Positions 33,706 through 43,688 of a stretch of DNA of 64,000 nt are shown here, in pieces. The DNA is from Raffaelea ambrosiae. Lineage: Eukaryota > Ascomycota > Sordariomycetes > Ophiostomatales > Ophiostomataceae. Where the stretch lies: the NCBI GenBank assembly GCA_002778195.1, contig PCDI01000014.1, positions 442,116 through 506,115 of the forward strand, given 5' to 3'. The notes beneath the pieces are model-generated. The model did not search any database. It was given only the letters and a program-made list of their open reading frames with translations, and was not told the origin of the DNA. Position numbers and translations under genes: made by a program. How positions within the stretch are numbered: the first letter of the stretch is position 1; the number at the start of each line of letters is the position of its first letter.

Positions 33706-34635
33706 CTACCAGGCTGCAAACAGCCAGCCGGAGAGACTAAACACAAACACCACCCAGAGGGCGGCCAGTCCTTCGAAGCCCCACGACGTCCTGTGCATGG
33801 ACACGCCCGCGTTGGCCGTGGCCGCCGCCGCCGCCGACTTGGACGCGGCCACGGAGGAGGCCGACGCCGCCGCGCTGGCGCTGTTCTGGACCGCGGCGGC
33901 AATGCTCGTGATGGTCGGGTCGTCCAGCAGCACAGCGCAGGTGCGGGACGCAATCGACGGGCTGGGGTCGAGGACGGCGCACGCATCGCCCGTCTTGTCG
34001 GGGTTGTCGCGGTACTGGTCGACGACGATGTGCTGGGGAAACGCGTTGTCAGACTTGCCGTCGCCGGCAGACAGACACGTGCTGTTGGAGCCGCTGCTGC
34101 GGGGGTCGCTGGAGACGCTGTCCAGGACGGGGGCGCGCGCGGACGTGCTGCTCGTGGTGAAGTAGTACGGCAGTTGGAGCCCCATGGCTGCGGGGCCGAG
34201 GATTTTGGCGTAGTCGTCCGTGCCGTGCGTGCACGCTGTGAAGTGCACAACGACGTCTAGGTAGAACTGGCCCTCGAGGCCGATGACGGCGTTGCTAAAG
34301 GTGTAAAAGTACACCTGGTCCTCGGGCAGGACGGTGTCGTTGCTGTCCACGGCCGGGAAGTCGCCCTTGCTGGGCTTGTAGCGGCCCTCGGCGAGGACGA
34401 GGCTGCTGTTGGCGGCGCTGTGGAGGGTGTAGGTGATCTCGTCGATGAGCAGGGGCGCGAACTGGGACCTGGTGAGGCCCAACACGATGGGCAGCGCGCG
34501 CGAGGGCGGCGCGTACGTCAGATTGAGCGGGAAGACGACGTTGATCTCGGTGTCGACCGGGAACGTCGTGGCTGACACAGTCGTGGCTGCCAGGGTGGCC
34601 AGCAAGGCCGTGATGCAGTCTCGAGTCGAGAGCAT
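33706..34635 (-). CDS. Secreted, probably GPI-anchored DUF7136 protein
   Basis: Single exon, 309 aa. The signal peptide is about residues 1-22 (LATLAATTVSA). The family signature follows: TEINVVFPLNLTYAPPSRAL and IVLGLTRSQFAPLL, with N-glycosylation sites. A long Ala/Ser-rich stretch near residues 240-275 leads to a C-terminal hydrophobic tail (LAALWVVFVFSLSGWLFAAW). This fits attachment to a GPI anchor at the cell surface. The role of the DUF7136 domain is unknown. The antisense strand has a 173-codon shadow frame. Confidence 0.68.
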   Translation of the reverse strand: MLSTRDCITALLATLAATTVSATTFPVDTEINVVFPLNLTYAPPSRALPIVLGLTRSQFAPLLIDEITYTLHSAANSSLVLAEGRYKPSKGDFPAVDSNDTVLPEDQVYFYTFSNAVIGLEGQFYLDVVVHFTACTHGTDDYAKILGPAAMGLQLPYYFTTSSTSARAPVLDSVSSDPRSSGSNSTCLSAGDGKSDNAFPQHIVVDQYRDNPDKTGDACAVLDPSPSIASRTCAVLLDDPTITSIAAAVQNSASAAASASSVAASKSAAAAATANAGVSMHRTSWGFEGLAALWVVFVFSLSGWLFAAW

Positions 34636-36702
34636 GGTTCAATGGACGCGAGAGGAATAGAGGTGGAGGCGAAGAAAGGGGGGGGGGGGGGGGAGAACGA
34701 ATGAAATAGGAGAGTACCAGAAGTGGTCAACTTGGGAGATTGATTTGCAAACAAGCTGTGCGACCTCTTTTTCGAGCTCAGTCGAAGCGAATACGAACGA
34801 GGAAGCAACGGAAACGCGAGGGACTGCAGCCGGCAGAATCTCCTCTGTTGTGGTCTCTTGCCCGTGTACGTACAAGAAGGAAGGGGGGAGGTGGCCCGAC
34901 TTTTATGACAGGACGATCCAGAGCAACATTCCCGTTTAGCGTAGCCTGGTCTCGCGTTCCCGTGCATGCGCCTCGTTCTGTATTCTGAAGCTGCCACTTG
35001 GGCCACGGCCAACACCATCAGTAGCCGTCTCTGAATCGTGCTTTGCCCGCCAAGTCGCACAGCCCATTTTCCATGGTAGCAAGACTCCGAATCTCAATGG
35101 ACAGACAACCTTTTCGAAGTGCCCGGTTGTCGACGCTTGTTTTGGCCAGACCCCCTTCGCCGATCGTGCCATGAAAGCGTAGCATTTTGTTCGTCTGTAC
35201 AGGCAGCGAGTGCGCCGAATCAGGCACTTTGTTCAGCCTGCCAAGGCTGGGCGGGCGAAGTGTTGCATCGTATGAAAAAAAGAAAACAAAGAAGCCTAGC
35301 CCGCATTGGCACGTCCAACAAGAAGAACGAAGGCGCTGATTGCCAACCCTCGACTAGCCACGCTATTGGGCGCATGACCCAAGAACTGGCTACAAGTTGG
35401 CTGACGCCCAGCAGTCGCGTTCTCGGCAGCGTGATCGATGCATGTGTGATGGGAAACTCCTCGGTACAGCAGAAGGGGTTGGCTTGTCGAGGCTTCTTCT
35501 CTCGGGGCTAGCTACCGTTTGGCCGCAGCTCCAGTGGGATGTCCCGTCATGTTTCTACGGCAGAGGAATCGGATACGCGCAAAGTATCCAGGACGAGACT
35601 GACGAACAACCTGGATGTCGAAGTCGATTCTAATGTCATGACTTCGGAAAAGCATATATATGCCGCAAAAAAATGATGCTAATAAGGGGACCACGACACC
35701 CCTGATTACACCGCACCATGTTGGTTCTAGGCCATTCAGATGGCCCCCTCAAAGGTAACACCTGGAAGAAACGGACTGTGGCGCCTGATTTAAGCTTGTT
35801 CAGTTTTGATGCGGACTCTGGGGTTTTTTTTTTTTTTTTTTTCTGCGGGGCACCAGCGAAGACAAACAACGAACGACATGCATTCTTAACACGTGTCAGC
35901 CTCCCCAAGCGTAACTGTTAGAATTAAATGTAGATTGACTTTTAGTGATCGTAATCCTTCGGTGCGCAGAGCACCCCTATTTAAGTGGATAGGGTTCAGG
36001 TCCCTAGGATCCACCAGGCATCTCGGTACTGAATACCCATGTGAATCTTACAGTAACGGGGAGGCCAAAAACCAGGACAAACATCACTCCGACTTGGCGA
36101 AAATGAGGACCTGATGTCGTTGCCTCTGAGGCGGCTAACCCAGAGAAACTAACCAGTCTTCCAACCCGCCTCTGGTTTGGGTGTCCCCTCGTTTGTGCGA
36201 TGCAATCTGGAAACTTTCGGTGTTGTTCACGGCGTTGCCATTTTTCGGTCGAATGATGACGATGCCTCTGTCTGGGAGAAAACACCTTGCAAGGCGGGCA
36301 TTTTGCTTTCTGGCAGAGGGAGAAAGAACTCAGGCATCAAGCACCCGCCAACGAGGTGAAACGCCACGTAAACGTTGCGTGCTTGATGCCATTCGAAGCA
36401 CGTCTTTTTCACATCTGTATATAGAACACCTTGATATATAAGATGAACCTTGTACACCGACTTATATTTGTATACGCCTATGCTGTCCTTATGATGTCCT
36501 TATGCCGTTCCTATGCCGTTCCTGTGTTATCTTACTCCGCGAAAAAATAAAAAGCCACAGCACCAACAGGCTCCAACGCCCATCATGCCCAGCCCAGTGC
36601 TTCTCTACCGTCAAGCAAGCGGTCTTGTTCCGCTTTCCCAACGAGGGCAGCCAGCAGTAGTCAATTGTGCCGAATCGAGAGTGTATCGGTCTGTGATGGC
36701 TG
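34636..36702. other. Intergenic region
   Basis: Promoter of the DUF7136 gene with a run of G near 34679-34693, a T run near 35824-35842, and no recognisable gene. It includes a four-copy 11-bp tandem repeat at 36479-36522. Confidence 0.5.
36479..36522. repeat. Four tandem copies of an 11-bp unit
   Basis: Units TATGCTGTCCT, TATGATGTCCT, TATGCCGTTCC and TATGCCGTTCC are contiguous. The last two are identical. It lies about 180 bp beyond the stop codon of the kinase-like gene. Confidence 0.85.
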
Positions 36703-39642
36703 TTATGCTAAGAGCAGGCTCTCGACCACGAGACGCCTCAGCCCGGCGTCAAATGCCTCGGCTCCTCCTGCCGCGGCCTTGCTGTCGCGAGGCTGTCCCC
36801 CGCGGACCCGCCACAACCCACTGCCCTCTCGGCCGACCGCAGCAGCACGCAGTGGTGTCGTCTCGGCTCCCGCTGGCACCGCCCGCTCGGGCCGCACATA
36901 GGCGTGGTCAAAATCAATCCGCATGACGCGCCGCACCTCGTTGCACCACGTCAGATTCCCGTTGCTCTCCGTGTCGCTGTCCATAAACCCGGCGCGCGCC
37001 AGCTCGTCCAGCGTGCGCTGCGTCTCGTGCTCCAGGTCGACACAGCGCTGCAAGGCCCGGCCGGCCCGGTAGAGCGGCCGTCCGGCGTAGGACATGAGCA
37101 GCATGTGCGTGATCAGCGCGCCGTTCGCCATGGGCCACGGCAGAAGCAGCTCCACGAGACCGAGGCAGACCGGCAGGGAACGTCCCTGCTGCGGCGCCAG
37201 GGCGTCATAGACGCGCACCTCGCGACGCAGACGGCCGCTGAAGTGCTCCTCCACACCCTTGGCGGAAAACGTGTAGCCGTAGCCCGTGATGGTGATCTTG
37301 AAGAGACAGCCGATGGCGCCGCGCAGGCCCTGCTCGAGGAAGCAGTGGCAGTCCTGCTCGGCGTTGGCCAGCAGCTGCAGGCGCACAAGCTCGTGCAGCT
37401 CCGTCGCCGTGATGGCATGGGCCATCGGCCGCGCGCGCAGGTCCGTGCCATCGCGCTGCAGCGCCTGCCGGTGGAGGATGACGTTGGGGCACGCGGCGTC
37501 TAGCTCGCCGCCCCGCATGAGGCTTGAAAGGCACGCCTGCGAGCAGTAGGGCCGGATCGGGCGGAACGTCGACGGGTCTAGCGGACTGGGCAGCGTCGGG
37601 CCTACAATGTTGTCGTACTGTCGCCCTACCCTCTGTCGTTTGCAGTACCGTTTCTGACGGCACGCGCCTCCCACGGCGCTGTTGCTGTCGTTGTCGTTGT
37701 CGTTGTGATCGTCGGAGTTTGCGGAACGGGTGCGCTTCAGCGGCGACGATCGACGTGTTCCATGCATCGGCACTGCAAGACGGCCGCTCGCAGAGTCGCC
37801 CTGGCCGCCACCGTCGTTTTTGTTGCCGTCATTTCCATTGCCATCATCACTGCCGCGGCCATCCTCATCGTCGTCGTTCCGCCGCTTACGACTGCTATCT
37901 CGGCTGGTCGATTGAGAGACAACCGTTTCGGGGGCGTTGGGAAAGCGTGCTAGCTGTGAAATGTTGATGCTTCGTTGGCGCACCGGCTCTGGCTGCGACT
38001 CAAACGCCAGAACGCTGAGGCCCGTAAGCAGAGACACGGCAAGCTGGGCAGTGTCGACATCGGCACCGGACAGTGCTGGCGGGGGTGGCAAAGGAGTGTC
38101 CGATTCGGCCGCGCCTTGGCCATCCGCGCCGAGTTGCAGCCTGGTATACATAGGGAAAAGGGCGGTGTGGTAGAGGAGCGTGGTCCGGTCGTCTTTCGGC
38201 ACGCGCAAGAGAGAGAGCGTCTCGCCGGTGGCCATATAGCCGTATTCAACACCCGACGCCACCATGTAGTGGAAGGCCTGGGTTAGGGCGCGCGCAAAGA
38301 ACACCTGCCCAGGCGGGCCACGCTCTGCCTGGCGCACCGCGTCTTCTTGTGCCATCGCTATGGCGTTTGCGTCCTGCGGCCCTGCTGCCGTGTCCATTGT
38401 TGTCGTCGCCGAGGCCGTGGCCGTGGCCGACCGCGCAATCTGGGCCAACTGAACGATAAAACTCTCGTCCATGGTCCCGCGGGCGTAGCGTGCGACGGCC
38501 GCGGCGCGTAGACGGTGCACGGCCTTGTGCTCAGCGACGGAGATGCGGTGGACGTGGCGGACTGTGTCAGCTGCCTCGACGGCCACGTCGTCGCCCTGCT
38601 CAGCAAGAAAATCAACCCCTTCCTCCACCTGTTCCGCCTCGGCCGCTGCTTCTAATTCGGCTGCACTGGTCGTAATGTCCGCACAGAGCACGAGGCAGTC
38701 AGGCTGCGTCTTTGGTGGCGGTCGGACGGGGGCTGCCGCGGGTGCGGCATCCGCTCCCTCGGCCGTGTCGGCCACGTCGCTCGGCCGAGGCCGCCATCCC
38801 ACGGTGCGATTGTCGAAATAGAGCTTCTTTGGACGCTTGGTGGCCCGCAGATAAGCGTTGAGAATCCGTTGCGCTGGCTTCTGCAGCGTCTCATGCAGAA
38901 AGTATGACGTTTTGGCCTCGTTGACAAATGCTTCAGAGCCGAGAAACTCGCTGGGAAGCTCTTCCACCAGGCTGTCGGAGACATAGTCTACGCCGAGGGC
39001 GGAGGGGAACAACCGCTGGTTGCCCAACTCGGCCTGCACCCTGGCAAACGCGGCGCGACACGCATTGTCCAAGTCGGTCCACACACGCAGTTTCTGCGGG
39101 TAAAACTTGCCAACGATGCTGGTGCGGCCGGACGTCGTTGCCGAAGACTTGGAACCTTCGGAGAGCGTCCGGGGTATGGCTGATGTTCGGGGAGCCGGGA
39201 CAAGGCGTTTCATGTGGAAGGTGACGCGATGTATGCCCGCGAGGTAGTCACCTAGAGCCTGGTCTGCGTTCGATTAGTAGACGCCAGGCCAGCCAATTCA
39301 AGCAGATCCCTAAAAGATACCCGTCGTCGAGGCGGATGTATTGTGTATGTCCTTTAGTATCGTACCTGTTCGTATGCGCGTGTTTTCCTCCCGTTCTGCT
39401 TGGAGGCCCAAGATCACGGCGTCTCGGTCGCGCAACGCATCCTCGGCTTCTTGCTTTTCGCGTTGCAACTTGGCCACCTCTTCTTGCTCTAGTATTTGAC
39501 CCGCTCGTATGCGCGTGTTTTCCTCCCGCTCCTCTTGGAGGCCCAAAATCACGGCGTCTCGCTCACGCAACGCATTCTCGGCTTCTTGCTTTTCCCGTTG
39601 CAACTTGGCCAGCTCACGCCGGAGATCTTCGATTTCGCTCAT
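36703..39642 (-). CDS. Coiled-coil plus fungal kinase-like protein, two exons
   Basis: Exons 39366-39642 and 36703-39263, with a 102-nt intron (GTACGA, TACTAAT branch, CGCAG) in phase 1; 945 aa. Residues 1-92 are a charged coiled coil built from two near-identical copies with a 45-residue period. The middle carries a conserved N-terminal domain, a long low-complexity Asn/Asp/Arg linker and a basic SPLKRTRS patch. The C-terminal third begins PYCSQACLSSLMRGGELD and continues with a lineage-expanded kinase-like fold: CLFKITITGYGYTFSAKG, MDSDTESNGN near 853-862 in place of HRD..N, and Ile-Asp-Phe-Asp (876-878) in place of DFG. Such proteins are common in Sordariomycetes accessory regions, with unproven activity. 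The coil is in the same gene, not a neighbour. Confidence 0.72.
39366..39609 (-). repeat. 135-bp-period duplication inside the coiled-coil exon
   Basis: The segment coding for about residues 12-48 is repeated at residues 57-92 with few changes. For example, CGTATGCGCGTGTTTTCCTC occurs at 39371 and 39506 on the plus strand. The period of 135 bp keeps both frame and heptad register close. Confidence 0.88.
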
Positions 39643-39733
39643 ATCTGCTTAGCGCTGAAAGGTAGAATAGAGAAATGCGATGTCAAGATTCAAGGAAAGA
39701 AAGAAGACCCACTAGTAGAAGGCGGCCAGGCAG

Positions 39734-39772
39734 GCGACCATTAGACACACGCGGCGTGTGTCTAATGATCGC
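39734..39772. repeat. 39-bp near-perfect palindrome upstream of the kinase-like gene
   Basis: Two 19-nt arms around a single G pair with one mismatch; the core arm is CATTAGACACACGC. It lies 92 bp upstream of the ATG at 39642, so it is in promoter or leader sequence. Read as RNA it would form a strong hairpin; read as DNA it could bind a dimeric factor or mark an excision scar. Confidence 0.85.
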
Positions 39773-40208
39773 CCCCGCTTTCGCCCCCTGTGCATACGCA
39801 CACGTGACCCAAATAACCATACAACGCCCCTTAATGTAACTGCTGTTCGACACCAGAGAGAGAATTGCGGTTCAGGTCCATGTCACTGTTATACGTGCTT
39901 GCACGGACGATCGTGAGGGACGGCAGCCATGGCATGGCTTCCTAGTGTAGGCTGTGCATAAGGAAGCAAGAAAAGCAGACGAAACAACAAAAACAGCATT
40001 GGCCACGCAAAAATTTCGTCTGGTCTAATATCATCTCGCTGCCTACCGCCTGGTGCAATTTGGTCTATCATCACCGTAAACTCTCCTTCCACCAAACTCC
40101 GCTGCCCATTGAACTCCTCTTGCTACCAAATCACTCCCACGGTATATCGCCGTCTCAAGTCGCTCCACCACATCTGCACCAAATCATTGCTGTTATTTTC
40201 TCTTGCTT
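39773..40208. other. Short intergenic region
   Basis: Rest of the upstream region of the kinase-like gene and the 3' flank of the dehydrogenase gene. No gene. Confidence 0.5.
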
Positions 40209-41364
40209 TTACTCATCGAGGATCTGGACCTTGACGGCACGTGCCGACGGGTCCGAAGCGGCCTTGAAGGCATCTTTGCCCTGCTCGAGCGCAAAGCGGT
40301 GGGTAACCAGGGGCTTGACGTTGATCAGGCCGGCGGCGACCAGACCAATGGCCTTGGGGTAGGTGTCGTGGTACCGGTACTGGAAGCGAAGGTCGATCTG
40401 GCGGGCTGACATGAACATGACCGGCAGGGTCTGGAAGTCCTTGCCGCAGCCAATGACAAAGACCATGCCGTTGAATTGGCAAGACTGGGACAGTTAGTAA
40501 TGGCAAGTTGCAGCTCGGGTTGGATGGAAGCTCAGAACGCACATAAATGCCAGAGGCAATGCTGGACTCGACACCGGTGCACTCCAACACCACGCGCGTC
40601 TCACCGCCCAGGGTCTTCTTGATCTCTTCCGCCACCTCCTCGGGCTTGGCCTTAGTATTGACATGCACAGTGCGCACACGCGGCACCAGCTTCTTTGCAA
40701 ACTCAAGACGCGAGGCGTCAATGTCGGTAATCACAATAGGGTTGGCACCGGCTGCATTGGCGGACAAAAGTGACACGAGACCAATAGGGCCGGCACCGCA
40801 AATGACGAGCGGGTCTGCCAGACGCAGGCCCGAGCGGTCGATGCCAGCGAGGGCAACAGACAGAGGCTCGAGCAGAGAGCCCTCCTCAAAGGACAGCTCG
40901 TCGGGCAGCTTGTGCAGCCAGTCCTCGGGGTGCAGGTGGTAGCGGGCCAGAGTGCCGTGGTAAGGCGGAGTAGAGAAGAAGACGACGTCCGGGCAGGCAT
41001 GGTAGAGACCCGCACGGCACAGGTCGCAAGTGGCCTTCATACAGGGGATGCCGCACTCGAGGGCAACGCGGTCGCCTGACTTGAACTTGGTGACGCCCTC
41101 GCCGACGGCCAGGACAACGCCGGCACTCTCATGTCCAAGGCCGTTGGCGCCCACGACGACCATGTCGCCGATGTGGCCCTCCTTCCAGAAATGAACATCA
41201 GAGCCGCAGATGCCCGTAGCACGGACGTGGATGAGGCACTGGCCTGGGCCGGGTTCGGGAATCTTGGTTTCGCGATGCAAGTACAGCTCGTGGGCTGGGT
41301 TTGTGTAGACGGCGAGATTCTCCGGCTTGCGCACGCGCACGTCAGTGGCGGTTACGGAAGTCAT
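40209..41364 (-). CDS. Zinc-dependent polyol dehydrogenase (L-arabinitol/galactitol/sorbitol type)
   Basis: Exons 40543-41364 and 40209-40484, with a 58-nt intron (GTGCGT, TACTAAC, CCAG) in phase 0; 365 aa. A medium-chain NAD(P)-dependent dehydrogenase oxidising a sugar alcohol to a ketose. Visible residues: catalytic Zn ligands Cys53 (GICGSD), His78 and Glu79 (GHES); Glu166 (LEPLSVA); structural-zinc cysteines Cys108/113/116/124 with a 2-residue shift in spacing; CGAGPIG at 189-195; and Asp214 (VITDID), which favours NAD. Similarity recalled to L-arabinitol 4-dehydrogenase (Lad) proteins is high, but galactitol or sorbitol dehydrogenases are not excluded. It is divergent from the reductase gene at 42241. 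Confidence 0.88.
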
Positions 41365-42240
41365 GGTGGTGGTGAGCGAGGTAAGACTGAAAAAGGGTCG
41401 TGGAACTTGGATCTGAGCAGGGTAAAGATAGGGCTTGAGACTATAAAGTTAGAAGGCGGAAAGGGAGCAAAATGAATAAGAAGGGGCTGTCTGATCGCGA
41501 AACTACCGAATCTCACGATACTGTCGTTCTTTGGGGGTCAGGATCAGACAGGAAGATAGAAAGCCAATAGCTAGGGGAAAGCAAAACAGCTAGAAGCGCA
41601 GAAGACATGACTAGAGACAATGTGACCAAAAAAATAAGCAAAAAAGGGCACAGCTAATGGAACAATGTTCTCGTGCCAGGTGTTAGAGCTGCGTCCTGTA
41701 GAACTTCCCGCCACTAGCGCGACTGCGGGCAGGGTGCCGTGGTGCATGCCTCGGGGCCTGCCACCGAGCCAGTGATAAACGATAGTGTCACAAGTATGGG
41801 GTAGGTCCATCCGAGGCAAGCCGTCGGGAGGCGACCGCTGTTGCATATGGTGTATTTCCCTTCGCCGTTAGTGCCGATAATTTCCAGACTTGGTTGCAAA
41901 ATCATCGTGACGTGTGTGATCGTGGCGGAAACACGGTGCGAAGCTAAATTCCGTTGAATCTGTCGAGCAGACTCGTCTGGTCCCTGAGTGACGAGTCGGA
42001 CCAGCAGAGCCTTCACGATGGTCAATCGTGCAGCGGAGGTTTGGTCCGATATCGTTGTGGAGGGACGAGGTGGGGTGGTGGGTAGGTATTGGGAGCTAAG
42101 CGGCAGCTATGGAAGAAGACGGTCAGGTGGGAAGACATCACAAACAATAGTGAGCATAGAGACGAGTTGAGAGAAACAAGAACAACGGCAATTCAGAATT
42201 CATATCCAGAAATTTGGAACAATCGCACCGTCGCCCCGAC
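41365..42240. promoter_or_regulatory. Divergent promoter region between dehydrogenase and reductase
   Basis: 876 bp between two start codons that face apart. Pyrimidine-rich leaders are visible on both sides. I recognise no specific operator. Co-regulation of the two genes is possible but inferred. Confidence 0.45.
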
Positions 42241-43125
42241 ATGTCTCTTTCTGGGAAGATTGCCATCGTGACTGGCGGTGCCAGAGGCATTGGTGCCGGC
42301 ATTGTTCGTGCTCTGGCCAAAGAAGGCGCAAAGGTGAGTGGAAGGTGATTCTAGTTGACTGCGGATGCCCGTCAAGTCCTGCCAGAGTCGGGCAATTCCT
42401 CCCCGCGTCTCGGGTGTCTCATCGGAAACGCCGCTGACTGACAATACCAGGTCTGCTTCAGCTATGTCTCCGAGTCTTCCAAGAAGGCGGCCGAGGACCT
42501 GATTGCCGAGGTCGCTGCACTCGGATCCAAGGCCGCGGGCGTTCAGGTCGACATGTCTCTTCCGGAAGCACCAAAGACGGTGATTGATGCCACGCTCACG
42601 GGCCTCGACACCGACCACATTGACATCCTCGTCAACAACGCCGGACGCGGCGGCAACGCGCCGCTCGAGGAGACCACCACCGCGCTATACGACGACCTCA
42701 TGAACACCAACGTGCGTGCAGTCATTTTCATGACGCAGGCCGTGCTGCCGTACATCCAGAAAGGCGGTCGCATCGTCAACCTGTCGTCAGTCTCAGCTCG
42801 CGGCGGCTATGCAACCCAGACGGTGTATGCGGCGTCCAAGGCAGCTGTCGAGGGATTCACCAGAGTGTGGGCCACCGAGCTAGGCCACAAGTATGGCGTG
42901 ACAGTCAACTCGGTCAACCCCGGTCCCGTCGACACAGACATGTATCGGGCAGCCGGGCCAGTTCATCTGGCACGCATGGAGGCCGAGAACAAGAAGGTGC
43001 CAGCCGCACCACGTTGCGGTACAGAGCAGGACGTGGCCGACATCGTTTTGTTCTTGTGCGAGGAGCGGTCGCGGTGGGTGACAGGCGAGACGCTGTGTGC
43101 CAACGGTGGAATGCTGTACACGTAG
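42241..43125 (+). CDS. Short-chain dehydrogenase/reductase (classical SDR)
   Basis: Exons 42241-42333 and 42451-43125, with a 117-nt intron (GTGAGT ... CCAG) in phase 0; 255 aa. The cofactor motif TGGARGIG is at residues 11-18, followed by NNAG, then Ser144, Tyr157 and Lys161 (YAASK) as the catalytic triad. The PGPVDTDM segment after the active site and a C-terminal GGMLYT end are typical. Classical SDRs of this shape include 3-oxoacyl-ACP reductase-like and ketose/xylulose reductases. The substrate cannot be read from sequence. A role next to a polyol dehydrogenase is suggestive. Confidence 0.88.
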
Positions 43126-43688
43126 AGAAAGAAAAGGTGGAAGATTGCCTCCTGGGAGATGCTGAACGAGATAGGCAAAGTATATTTTTAGACATGGAAA
43201 GAGGACAAATGAAAAACCCGAGAGGCACTTGCCCGAACAGGCAGTCACACTTCTTTCGTGATCGCCGTGCTTTCCCAGATTATCTCTTGCCACACTCTGA
43301 AACCCAGAACACCACCACTACGCATCGTCTCTGGAAGTACATTGAATTAACAAGAGAAGCAACCCTGTCCAGACATCCCGCGAATACCGCACCCAGAATC
43401 GTGCCATGTGTAAGCCACGATCGATAACCGTGAGCAGAAACGTTCCATCCAAAAAATTTGGCTGAGAAACCAAGCCAATCTTTTCTCCCCACCACCTGAC
43501 GCAGAAGGCAGGCGCGACCTAGAAGCGCCACTTCCCCATACGAAAACAAGACCCTCTTCCCCGCTCGCGCTGGTTTTCGGGGTCCTCTTTTTTCTCCTCT
43601 TTTCCTACACCCTATGTCTGTGAAGCCTTCTTTTTTTTCCTTCCTCGTGGTCCCCTCACGGCCTTGTCTGTAGTGTCTCACACCAGAT
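43126..43688. other. Intergenic region before the regulator gene
   Basis: 3' flank of the SDR gene and pyrimidine-rich promoter of the Zn2Cys6 gene. No gene. Confidence 0.5.

Noticed and set aside
39310..39642. Stand-alone 110-aa coiled-coil gene
   Set aside because: A donor, perfect TACTAAT branch point and acceptor join it in phase to the kinase-like ORF, whose relatives also start with a coil.
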